A stretch of DNA of 16,754 bases from Lachnospiraceae bacterium (GCA_900763175.1 CAAFJI010000117.1:1-16754), one strand, 5' to 3'. Positions 7,485 to 14,879 are shown, counted from the stretch's first letter. Notes: generated by a model from the letters alone, not told the origin. Made by a program: numbers and translations.

Positions 7485-9186
7485 ATATACCTTTAAAAGG
7501 ACAATTGCCAGATCTGCCAAAATCACAGAAAATATGAAGCCGGAAGTTCCTGATGGAATATTAAAAAAGTGCAATTCCTGTAAAGCAGCAGTCTTCGTAG
7601 ATGAAGTAAAAAAGAACCATTATATCTGTCCTCACTGCGGAAATTATTTCCGGATTCATGCAAGAAGAAGAATTGAAATGCTCGCAGATGAAGGAAGTTT
7701 TGTGGAGTGGAATGAGAAGCTTCCTATCAGCAATCCTCTTGGATATAACGGGTATGAGGATAAGGTGAAAAAGCTTCAGGAGAGAACAAAGCTTGATGAA
7801 GCAATCGTAACCGGAAAGGCAGAAATCGGAGGGATTCCTGTAGTTCTTGGTGTTTGTGACAGCCGTTTTCTTATGGCAAGTATGGGGGAAAATGTAGGGG
7901 AAAAAATCGCACAGGCAGTAGAAAAAGCAACAGAGGAAAAGCTTCCGGTAATTCTTTTTGCCTGCTCAGGAGGAGCCAGGATGCAGGAAGGAATTGTGTC
8001 TTTGATGCAGATGGCAAAAACAGCCGCTGCCTTAAAACGACATAGCGATGCTGGCCTTCTTTACATTAGTGTACTTACAAATCCTACTACCGGCGGGGTG
8101 ACAGCAAGCTTTGCAATGCTTGGAGACATTATCCTTGCAGAACCGGGGGCGTTGATTGGATTCGCAGGCCCAAGGGTAATTGAACAGACAATACGCCAGA
8201 AGCTTCCAAAGGGATTTCAGAAGTCAGAATTTTTGCTGGAACATGGATTTATTGACCAGATCGTAGAACGAAAAGATATGAAAGAGCGGTTGGCTCTTTT
8301 GCTGAAAATCCACTGTGAAAAACCTTCTGAAAAAAACTGCTTTATGGAAAGTCAGAGTGAAAGAACAAGTATTCTGGAAAGTGATATTTCAGAGGACTCC
8401 ACTTTCAAAACTGCCTGGGAACACGTTCTTCTTGCAAGAGATAAGGACAGGCCTACGGGAAAAGATTACTTGTTTGGTCTGTTTCATGAGTTTCTGGAGC
8501 TTCATGGGGACCGCCTTTTCGGGGATGATCCTGCGCTGATAGGAGGTATTGCCTATCTTGGTGAAAAGCCTGTCACTGTTATTGTTCAGGAGAAAGGAAA
8601 TGGAACAAAGGAGAACATTGCTCACAATTTCGGAATGGTTTCGCCAGAGGGTTACAGGAAGTCTCTTCGCCTGATGAAACAGGCTGAAAAATTTAAAAGA
8701 CCTGTAATCTGTCTGGTGGATACGCCAGGTGCTTTCTGTGGATTAGAGGCAGAAGAACGAGGTCAGGGAGAAGCCATTGCGCGAAATCTTTTTGAACTTT
8801 CCGGACTGAAAGTTCCCCTTCTTTCCATCGTGATCGGAGAAGGAGGAAGCGGTGGGGCACTGGCATTGGCAGCAGGAGATGAGGTGTGGATGATGGAAAA
8901 TTCCATTTATTCTATTTTGTCACCGGAAGGCTTTGCGACCATTCTCTGGAAGGACAGTACCAAGGCAAAGGAAGCGGCAGAGGTTATGAAACTGACAGCA
9001 GCAGACCTGAAAAAGCTTGGTATAATTGAGAAGGTAATTCCGGAGGAAAGTCCTCTCACAAGAGAAAACATGACAGATACCATGGAGACTATGAAAAAGC
9101 AGATAAGAGAGTTCCTAAATGTTTATTGCGAACTGGATATAAAGACATTGCTTGATAAGCGTTACAATCGTTTCAGAAAGTTTTAA
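7474..9186 (+). CDS. accDA: Fused acetyl-CoA carboxylase carboxyltransferase, beta-alpha (AccD-AccA)
   Basis: A single 570-residue reading frame holds both carboxyltransferase subunits, which transfer the carboxyl group from carboxybiotin to acetyl-CoA. Residues 1 to about 280 are AccD: a zinc ribbon with Cys33, Cys36, Cys52 and Cys55, then the crotonase-fold core with SGGARMQEG (165-173) and NPTTGGVTASFAMLGD. Residues about 311-570 are AccA: RPTGKDY, ELHGDR, FGMVSPEGYRK, DTPGAF, EERGQGEAIARN and the oxyanion loop GEGGSGGALA. A polar linker of about 30 residues (282-310) joins them. In E. coli these are separate proteins, and in streptococci two adjacent genes. The alpha part lacks most of the N-terminal helical region of free AccA. 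The reading frame is clean across the junction, so this is a fusion and not a sequencing slip. The ATG overlaps accC; AGGAG is at 7460-7464. Confidence 0.95.
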   Translation: MKLKYTFKRTIARSAKITENMKPEVPDGILKKCNSCKAAVFVDEVKKNHYICPHCGNYFRIHARRRIEMLADEGSFVEWNEKLPISNPLGYNGYEDKVKKLQERTKLDEAIVTGKAEIGGIPVVLGVCDSRFLMASMGENVGEKIAQAVEKATEEKLPVILFACSGGARMQEGIVSLMQMAKTAAALKRHSDAGLLYISVLTNPTTGGVTASFAMLGDIILAEPGALIGFAGPRVIEQTIRQKLPKGFQKSEFLLEHGFIDQIVERKDMKERLALLLKIHCEKPSEKNCFMESQSERTSILESDISEDSTFKTAWEHVLLARDKDRPTGKDYLFGLFHEFLELHGDRLFGDDPALIGGIAYLGEKPVTVIVQEKGNGTKENIAHNFGMVSPEGYRKSLRLMKQAEKFKRPVICLVDTPGAFCGLEAEERGQGEAIARNLFELSGLKVPLLSIVIGEGGSGGALALAAGDEVWMMENSIYSILSPEGFATILWKDSTKAKEAAEVMKLTAADLKKLGIIEKVIPEESPLTRENMTDTMETMKKQIREFLNVYCELDIKTLLDKRYNRFRKF

Positions 9187-9191
9187 AAACG

Positions 9192-9220
9192 TAGAAAAAA
9201 ATGTCAGACTGTGCTATACT
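9192..9220 (+). promoter_or_regulatory. Sigma-A promoter of fabT
   Basis: A -35-like box TAGAAA (9192-9197) and a -10 box TATACT (9215-9220) are 17 bases apart. A TG at 9212-9213, one base before the -10, makes it an extended -10 promoter. It begins just after the accDA stop codon, so fabT can be transcribed separately from the operon. Because transcription should start near 9227, upstream in-frame ATGs such as 9201 cannot be the fabT start on this transcript. Confidence 0.65.
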
Positions 9221-9232
9221 TAGTCTAAATAT
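9216..9232 (+). promoter_or_regulatory. Putative FabT operator (17-bp palindrome)
   Basis: The sequence ATAcTTAG-T-CTAAaTAT is an inverted repeat with seven of eight base pairs matched around a central T. It covers the last five bases of the -10 box and the expected transcription start of fabT. Palindromes of this size at such a position are typical sites for MarR-family dimers, so autoregulation is likely. Binding by FabT itself is inference. Confidence 0.55.
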
Positions 9233-9311
9233 TTGCAATGGATTTTTAGTTGAAACGTGGAAAATTTCGTCCCCCGTGAATACGGAACATACACATTTAG
9301 GAGAGATGAGA

Positions 9312-9749
9312 GTGGAGAACAGAGAAGTTATTAATGATGTGCTGGTACACCTGTTTAACGAGATTATGGAGTTGGAAGAACAGGCAATTATTACAGAAGA
9401 CTACAAGGATATTACCAACAATGATATGCATATTATTGAAGCGGTAGGTCTTGGAGGAAATAAAATGTCTGATATTGCGGCGAAGCTGAACATAACCGTA
9501 GGTTCTCTGACCACATCTATGAACAGCCTGGTGAAAAAAGGATATGCAACCAGAGAGCGAAGTGAGCAGGACCGGCGTGTTGTGTTTATACATCTCACAT
9601 TGAAAGGAAGGAAAGCATATCATCACCATGCCGAGTTCCATCGGAAAATGACAGATGCTGTGCTTTCAGTTCTTGATGAAAAGGAGGCTCTGGTGCTGGC
9701 GAAGGCACTGGAAAGCCTTACCACTTTTTTCAGACAGTATAAGTCATGA
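9312..9749 (+). CDS. fabT: MarR-family fatty acid biosynthesis repressor (FabT)
   Basis: The 145-residue winged-helix regulator resembles pneumococcal FabT along its length: YKDITNNDMHIIEAVG against FKDISIKEMHTIDVIG, then VGSLTTSMNSLVKKGY for the recognition helix (about 63-78) and RSEQDRRVV in the wing. FabT is known to repress the fatty acid operon with long-chain acyl-ACP as co-repressor. Here the gene stands at the 3' end of the operon, 125 bases after accDA, behind its own promoter and palindrome. The start is taken as GTG 9312, eight bases after AGGAG (9299-9303); the ATG at 9306 is in frame but only two bases from that site. I see no terminator after the gene. Confidence 0.88.
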   Translation: MENREVINDVLVHLFNEIMELEEQAIITEDYKDITNNDMHIIEAVGLGGNKMSDIAAKLNITVGSLTTSMNSLVKKGYATRERSEQDRRVVFIHLTLKGRKAYHHHAEFHRKMTDAVLSVLDEKEALVLAKALESLTTFFRQYKS

Positions 9750-9987
9750 GCTTCTCCTCTGGATGTCATAGTTTGATTTGGACAATGATTATGAGAAGTA
9801 TATTTCAGCAATAAATTCCAAGGGCAAATATCTTACATCTGCGGCACAGATAGGTTCCTGAAGTCCACTATAATAAGTTTTTCCAAGGGGAATGGTGGTA
9901 TTCTGCAGCAGTATATTTTCTATTATGAACTGACTGGAAGCCGTAAATAAGTATGCTGGATCCAGACAAGATCCGGAAAGGAGTTCT
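9750..9987. other. Intergenic leader upstream of the binding-protein gene
   Basis: This 238-base stretch has no convincing gene on either strand. It holds a perfect TATAAT at 9869-9874 without a good -35 partner, a 10-bp perfect palindrome CTGGATCCAG at 9956-9965 partly repeated as GATCC at 9970-9974, and the ribosome binding site AAAGGAG at 9977-9983. I looked for a thiamine (TPP) riboswitch because of the transporter type and did not find its conserved core. No terminator for fabT is visible. Confidence 0.4.
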
Positions 9988-11031
9988 ATGAAGAAGAGAA
10001 CATTATCATGGTTTATGGCACTGGCACTTGGAACAGGTGCATTGGCAGGAGCTCTTGCAGGCACAGCTGCAGTACAGGCGGAGACACAGGAAGAAACAGA
10101 AGCTGATGAGGCAGCGGCAAAGACTGCGGATGCAGAAGAAGCTACAGATGAGGCAGAGAGTGACGTCCTGAAAATCGGGGCATTAAAGGGCCCTACTGCT
10201 ATGGGAATGGCGCAGCTTTTGGATGATGACAAATATGAATTTACCATTGCCGCATCCCCGGATGAGATTGTTCCTATGATCGTTCAGGGACAGGTTGATA
10301 TCGCTGCTGTTCCGGCGAATCTTGCGGCTGTATTATATCAGAAAACAGAGAAAAATGTCAGTGTAATGGCAGTAAATACTCTGGGTGTTCTTTATCTGGT
10401 AGAGAACGGTGATACCATTCAGTCAGCAGAAGACTTGAAGGGAAAAACCATTTATGCCAGTGGAAAGGGTGCCACACCAGAATATGCGTTGAATTCTGTT
10501 CTGGAAGCAAATGGCATTGACCCTGAGAAGGACGTAACCATTGAGTATAAGTCTGAGCACGCAGAGGTTGTAGCCGCTCTTACAGAAGATCAGACAGCAG
10601 TTGGACTTCTTCCTCAGCCATTTGTTACCACAGCTCTTTTAAAAAATGACAGCCTGAGAGTTGCACTGGATTTAAATGATCTCTGGGAAGCTTCTGCAAC
10701 AGATGGAAGTAAGTTGGTAACAGGTGTTGTAGTGGGCAGAAATGACTATCTGAAGGAGCATGAAGCAGATGTGGATGCCTTTATGGATGCATATAAAAAT
10801 TCTGTAGAATTTGTAAATTCTGATACAGAAGCCGCTGCAAAGATTATTGGAGCCCATGATATTGTTCCTGAAGAGGTTGCTGTAAAAGCACTTCCAGAAT
10901 GCAGCATTGTATTTATGGAAGGAGATGAAATGCAGACTATTCTTTCCGGCTATCTGAACACATTAAATGAACAGAATCCGGAGATCATCGGAGGCCAGTT
11001 GCCAGATGAGGACTTCTATTTTAAACGCTGA
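9988..11031 (+). CDS. ABC transporter substrate-binding protein, NitT/TauT/NMT1-like
   Basis: The 347-residue protein has a signal peptide (MKKRTLSWF, a hydrophobic Ala/Gly-rich core, likely type I cleavage after AVQA at residue 31), an acidic Ala/Glu/Asp/Thr-rich linker (about 32-58) and then a periplasmic-binding fold starting at LKIGALKGPTAMGM. The features AAVPANLAAVLYQKT, GVLYLVENGDTIQSAEDLKGKTIYASGKGATPEY and a GLLPQPFVT segment are typical of the family that binds small organic ligands such as sulfonates, nitrate or thiamine precursors; the ligand here is unknown. No cysteine follows the hydrophobic core, so it is not an ordinary lipoprotein, which is unusual for a Gram-positive binding protein. 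AAAGGAG lies four bases before the ATG. The 3' end overlaps the permease gene by 26 bases. Confidence 0.85.
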   Translation: MKKRTLSWFMALALGTGALAGALAGTAAVQAETQEETEADEAAAKTADAEEATDEAESDVLKIGALKGPTAMGMAQLLDDDKYEFTIAASPDEIVPMIVQGQVDIAAVPANLAAVLYQKTEKNVSVMAVNTLGVLYLVENGDTIQSAEDLKGKTIYASGKGATPEYALNSVLEANGIDPEKDVTIEYKSEHAEVVAALTEDQTAVGLLPQPFVTTALLKNDSLRVALDLNDLWEASATDGSKLVTGVVVGRNDYLKEHEADVDAFMDAYKNSVEFVNSDTEAAAKIIGAHDIVPEEVAVKALPECSIVFMEGDEMQTILSGYLNTLNEQNPEIIGGQLPDEDFYFKR

Positions 11032-11773
11032 AAGTCGTAAAAAATATCGCTGGATATATAAAATACTGGCATCTGCCGTATGGGTTCTCCTATGGCAGAT
11101 GGCCAGTATGTGGCTGAAACAGGAGATACTTCTTGCATCTCCTGTTTCTGTTATAAAAAGACTTGTGGAATTGATCGTAACAGCTGATTTTTGGCAATCG
11201 ATTGCGTTTAGCTTTGCCAGAATCATACTGGGATTTACGCTTGCACTGCTTTTGGGAACAGCTTTGGCTGCATTAGCGTATGCTTCCTTTTCTGTTGAAA
11301 TCCTCATGGAGCCATTGATTACTGTGATAAAATCTACTCCGGTAGCTTCCTTTATTATTTTGTGTCTCATTTGGATACCATCCAGGAATCTTTCTGTTTT
11401 TATTTCATTTCTTATGGTTTTTCCTGTGGTTTATACAAACCTTCTGGAAGGGTTGAAGCAGACGGACAAACAGCTGCTGGAAATGGCAGATTCCTTTGGA
11501 GCTGGAACTGGAAAAAAGGTGGAATTTGTCTATCTTTCCCAGGTAAAGCCTTATGCAGCTACTGCGTGTAAACTGGGTCTTGGACTGTGCTGGAAGGCTG
11601 GTGTGGCAGCAGAAGTAATTGGCATTCCTTCCGGTTCTATCGGAGAAAAATTGTATAAGGCAAAGGTGTATCTGGAGACGCCGGATCTGTTTGCCTGGAC
11701 TATTGTGATTATTCTTATAAGTCTTACTTTTGAGAAAATTTTTATGTTTATTTTACAGAAAATCATCCATTAA
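11006..11773 (+). CDS. ABC transporter permease, SsuC/TauC-like
   Basis: The 255-residue membrane protein is of the binding-protein-dependent transport inner-membrane family. About six hydrophobic segments are visible, beginning with ILASAVWVLLWQM and ARIILGFTLALLLGTALAALAYA and ending with AWTIVIILISLTF. The cytoplasmic EAA-type loop that docks the ATPase reads MADSFGAGTGKKVEFVYLSQVKP. The start ATG at 11006 is inside the binding-protein gene, eleven bases after GGAGG (10990-10994); an in-frame start at 10967 is less likely. The two genes are surely co-translated. No ATP-binding subunit gene follows: the next gene is the convergent nth after sixteen bases. Function needs an ATPase from elsewhere in the genome. 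Confidence 0.87.
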   Translation: MRTSILNAESRKKYRWIYKILASAVWVLLWQMASMWLKQEILLASPVSVIKRLVELIVTADFWQSIAFSFARIILGFTLALLLGTALAALAYASFSVEILMEPLITVIKSTPVASFIILCLIWIPSRNLSVFISFLMVFPVVYTNLLEGLKQTDKQLLEMADSFGAGTGKKVEFVYLSQVKPYAATACKLGLGLCWKAGVAAEVIGIPSGSIGEKLYKAKVYLETPDLFAWTIVIILISLTFEKIFMFILQKIIH

Positions 11774-11789
11774 AGTTTCCTTTGGAAGG

Positions 11790-12425
11790 TCAAATCCCGT
11801 TTTTCTGGCAGATATCAGAGAGACAGCATCTGTCACAGTAGGGCTTTGTTCTGGCTGTACAGACCTCTCGGCCGTGGTTTACCAGACGATGGCAGAAATC
11901 ATTTCCTTCTTCTGGCGGAATGATTTTCCAAAGGGCCATTTCAACTCTTCGGGGGTCTTTTATATTGTCCACAAGTCCAATACGGTTGGTCAGGCGGATA
12001 CAGTGAGTATCTGTGACAATGGCTGGCTTTCCAAATACATCACCCATGATCAGATTGGCACTTTTACGGCCTACTCCGGGAAGCGCAAGAAGGGCATCAA
12101 AATCGCAGGGAACGTTGTCCTGATATTTTTCATGAAGAATCTTCATGCAGGCACTGATGTCCCTGGCTTTGCTTTTTCCAAGGCCACAGGGCTTTACAAT
12201 CGCTTCAATTTCTTCAGGAGTGGCTGCTGCAAGAGCTGCGATATCTGGAAATTTTGCATACAGATTCTGCACAACAACATTGACTCTGGCATCTGTACAT
12301 TGTGCGGCAAGACGTACACTGACCAGGAGCTTCCAGGCCTGATCATAGTCCAAAGTGCAGTCTGCCAGAGGATATTCTTTTTTTAACCTATCTATTACTT
12401 CAAGTGCAAGTTCTTCTTTTGTCAT
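11790..12425 (-). CDS. nth: Endonuclease III (DNA glycosylase/AP lyase)
   Basis: The 211-residue enzyme removes oxidised pyrimidines and cuts abasic sites in base excision repair. The helix-hairpin-helix motif LPGVGRKSAN holds the nucleophile Lys121, and Asp139 in VTDTH is the catalytic acid (E. coli Lys120/Asp138). The C-terminal iron-sulfur cluster ligands are Cys189, Cys197, Cys200 and Cys206. The first spacing is seven residues where E. coli has six. The ATG at 12425 is chosen because AAAGGTGA ends eight bases before it; a GTG at 12437 would overlap that site. The gene has its own promoter and converges on the permease gene. Confidence 0.93.
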   Translation of the reverse strand: MTKEELALEVIDRLKKEYPLADCTLDYDQAWKLLVSVRLAAQCTDARVNVVVQNLYAKFPDIAALAAATPEEIEAIVKPCGLGKSKARDISACMKILHEKYQDNVPCDFDALLALPGVGRKSANLIMGDVFGKPAIVTDTHCIRLTNRIGLVDNIKDPRRVEMALWKIIPPEEGNDFCHRLVNHGREVCTARTKPYCDRCCLSDICQKNGI

Positions 12426-12465
12426 TGAAATGTTCACCTTTCTTTTTGAAAAAATATCTGGCTAT

Positions 12466-12494
12466 ATTGTAATGGGAAAACAAGTATTTGGCAA
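12466..12494 (-). promoter_or_regulatory. Sigma-A promoter of nth
   Basis: Read on the minus strand, TTGCCA (12494-12489) and TACAAT (12471-12466) are separated by exactly 17 bases. This lies about 40 bases upstream of the nth start and just downstream of the glgP terminator, so nth is probably transcribed on its own. Confidence 0.72.
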
Positions 12495-12516
12495 GTATAC
12501 AGAATTGGTAAAACGC

Positions 12517-12558
12517 AAAAAAGAGAGTGGGACAAATGATTTTGTCCACACTCTCTTT
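12517..12558 (-). terminator. Rho-independent terminator of glgP
   Basis: The arms AAAGAGAGTGGGACAAA (12520-12536) and its near-complement TTTGTCCACACTCTCTTT (12541-12558) form a long stem with one bulged base and a four-base loop. On the minus strand the stem runs into TTTTTT (12522-12517). It begins thirteen bases after the glgP stop codon, so it ends glgP transcription and insulates nth. Confidence 0.88.
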
Positions 12559-12570
12559 GATAGCAGATAT

Positions 12571-14829
12571 TTAATTTAAATGCCAGATATCTTCGTTATA
12601 CTGTGCGATAGTTCTGTCTGAGGAGAAGAAACCAGCTTCGCTGATGTTAACCAGCATTTTCCTAGCCCAGCTGTTGCGGTCCTCATAATCTGCAAAGACC
12701 TGATTCTTTACTGCAATGTAATCTTTCAGATCCAGTAAAGTCATGAACCAGTCTTTGTTAAGAAGCTCGTTGTAGAAGTTGCGTAAATGCTCTTCTTTAC
12801 CAATCTTAAGCATTTCATCACTGACAATGAAATCTACATATCTGCGGATATCAGCATCTCCCTCATAGATTGCACGGGAATTGTAATCCATTTTTGCATA
12901 ATGCTCAATAATCTGGTCACTGGACTCACCGAAAATGTAAATATTTTCTTTACCTACCAGATCACTGATCTCAACATTTGCACCATCCATAGTACCAAGA
13001 GTTACAGCACCATTTAACATGAATTTCATGTTTCCGGTACCACTTGCCTCTTTGGATGCAAGAGAAATCTGTTCGGAAATATCGCAGGCCGGAATAAGCT
13101 TCTCAGCAGCGCTTACGTTATAGTTTTCAACCATTACAAGTTTCATGTAAGGTGCAACATCCGGGTCATTCTTGATCAAAGTCTCCAGTGTGAGAAGGAG
13201 ATGGATGATGTCTTTGGCAATGTAATAAGCAGGTGCTGCCTTTGCTCCAAAGATGAAAGTAATTGGCTTCGCAGGTTTTTTGCCACCCTTGATCTCCAGA
13301 TATTTGTAGATGATGTACAGAGCATTCAGCTGCTGACGTTTGTACTCATGAAGTCTCTTGATCTGGATGTCAAATACGCTGTTTTCATCAATTTCGATTC
13401 CTGTATTTCCAAGAATAAAGTCTTTGCAGATCTTCTTTGCATTGGCCTTAATGGAAAGAAGCTGGTCAAGAACTGCCTGGTCATCTTTGTATGCAAGAAG
13501 TTTTTTCAGCTCAGATGCATCTTTTTTGTAGCCATCTCCGATCAGAGAAGTAATATACTTTGTAAGTGGCTGGTTGCAGTACATCAGCCATCTGCGGAAG
13601 GTGATTCCATTTGTTTTGTTATTGAATTTCTCCGGATAAATCTCATAGAACTGATGAAGCTCAGAGTTCTTCAGGATGTCTGTGTGAAGCGCTGCAACAC
13701 CATTGATTGAGAATCCGTAATGAATGTCCATATGTGCCATATGAACCAGGTTATTACTGTCAATAATGGCAAGATTTTCTGCCGGATATTTAGCTTTTAC
13801 TTTTTCATCAAGCTTGCGGATGATCGGTACAAGCTGAGGAACAATGTCCTCCAGATAGTGGATTGGCCATTTCTCAAGCGCCTCTGCAAGGATAGTATGG
13901 TTGGTGTAAGCGCATACATGAGAAACGATTTCAGCTGCCTCATCAAAGTCAATACCACGTTCTCCAAGAAGGCGGATAAACTCGGGAATGATCATACTTG
14001 GGTGCGTATCATTGATCTGTACAACAGCATAATCAGCCAGGTCATGAAGGTTACTTCCCTTGGAAACTGCCTCATCAAGAATAAGCTGTGCAGCGTTACT
14101 TACCATGAAATACTGCTGGTAAACACGAAGCTTGCGTCCATCCTCATCACTGTCATCCGGATACAGGAACAGTGTCAGGTTGTGCAGAATATCTTTTTTA
14201 TTGAAGGCAATTCCATCATGAACCATGCTCTCATCTGCAAGGTCGATATCAAAAAGACGAAGGTGGATTGCTTTGTTTTCATAGCCTGCAACATCAATGT
14301 TATACATGGTGGATTTCAGGGAAAAGCCTCTGAATGGAATCATGTAAGAAACGTCTGTGGCGGTAAGCCAGGAGTCTGGTGTGATCCATGGATTTGGCAT
14401 TTCATGCTGAAGACCATCTTCAAATACCTGTTTGAAAAGGCCAAGGTGATAGTTCAGTCCAATACCTTCTCCCGGAAGTCCAAGGGTTGCAATGGAGTCC
14501 AGGAAGCAGGCTGCCAGACGTCCAAGTCCACCATTTCCAAGAGATGGTTCCGGCTCAACAGATTCAATTTCTGCAAGGGATTTTCCGTTTTCCTTTAAGA
14601 AATCAGCTACTTCATCATAGATTCCAAGGTTGATCAGGTTATTGGACAGAAGTTTTCCAATAAGAAACTCTGCGGAAATATAATAAATTTTCTTCTTACC
14701 ATCGTGATAGCCTTTTGCCGCAAGCTGCTTTTTCGTATAGGTGAGAAGTGCTTCGTATACTTCCTGATCTGTACATTCTGCGCAGTTTTTGTGGAACATA
14801 TCCTGAATCATAGTTTTTAAAGCTTCCAT
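12571..14829 (-). CDS. glgP: Glycogen/maltodextrin phosphorylase (GT35)
   Basis: The 752-residue PLP enzyme releases glucose 1-phosphate from the non-reducing ends of alpha-1,4-glucans with inorganic phosphate. Family motifs are EPSLGNGGLGRLAACFLDS (94-112), KTNGITFRRWL (405-415), QIKRLHEYKRQQLN (489-502) and EASGTGNMKFMLNGA with the PLP lysine Lys602. It is shorter at the N-terminus than E. coli GlgP/MalP (about 800 residues or more), lacking the extension that carries regulation in eukaryotic enzymes; this short form is common in Clostridia. AGGAG (14840-14836) is six bases before the ATG. No other glycogen genes are adjacent, so it is probably a single-gene transcript ending at the hairpin beyond it. 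Whether glycogen or maltodextrin is preferred cannot be told from sequence. Confidence 0.95.
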   Translation of the reverse strand: MEALKTMIQDMFHKNCAECTDQEVYEALLTYTKKQLAAKGYHDGKKKIYYISAEFLIGKLLSNNLINLGIYDEVADFLKENGKSLAEIESVEPEPSLGNGGLGRLAACFLDSIATLGLPGEGIGLNYHLGLFKQVFEDGLQHEMPNPWITPDSWLTATDVSYMIPFRGFSLKSTMYNIDVAGYENKAIHLRLFDIDLADESMVHDGIAFNKKDILHNLTLFLYPDDSDEDGRKLRVYQQYFMVSNAAQLILDEAVSKGSNLHDLADYAVVQINDTHPSMIIPEFIRLLGERGIDFDEAAEIVSHVCAYTNHTILAEALEKWPIHYLEDIVPQLVPIIRKLDEKVKAKYPAENLAIIDSNNLVHMAHMDIHYGFSINGVAALHTDILKNSELHQFYEIYPEKFNNKTNGITFRRWLMYCNQPLTKYITSLIGDGYKKDASELKKLLAYKDDQAVLDQLLSIKANAKKICKDFILGNTGIEIDENSVFDIQIKRLHEYKRQQLNALYIIYKYLEIKGGKKPAKPITFIFGAKAAPAYYIAKDIIHLLLTLETLIKNDPDVAPYMKLVMVENYNVSAAEKLIPACDISEQISLASKEASGTGNMKFMLNGAVTLGTMDGANVEISDLVGKENIYIFGESSDQIIEHYAKMDYNSRAIYEGDADIRRYVDFIVSDEMLKIGKEEHLRNFYNELLNKDWFMTLLDLKDYIAVKNQVFADYEDRNSWARKMLVNISEAGFFSSDRTIAQYNEDIWHLN

Positions 14830-14879
14830 TTTTTTCTCCTTTCAAGAGCTGTAGGTCCTGTGCTTGATGGTGTTATATT

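Noticed and set aside
8300..8420. The AccD/AccA junction as a sequencing frameshift that hides a stop codon
   Set aside because: The frame is open and the residues on both sides are in register with their families; no base change is needed to explain it.
9201..9311. A longer N-terminus for FabT starting at ATG 9201
   Set aside because: It would begin upstream of the -10 box of the promoter at 9192-9220, so that transcript could not include it, and FabT homologues lack the extra residues.
9750..9987. A thiamine (TPP) or similar riboswitch before the binding-protein gene
   Set aside because: The conserved CUGAGA and the ACCUGAUCUGG-type core elements are not present.
11730..12386. A 218-codon plus-strand frame running from the permease end across nth
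   Set aside because: It is antisense to nth, which has all catalytic residues and its own promoter; the frame itself resembles nothing.
13720..14598. A 292-codon open frame on the plus strand, opposite glgP
   Set aside because: It lies wholly inside glgP on the other strand, has no recognisable motifs or ribosome binding site, and its composition follows from the glgP codons.
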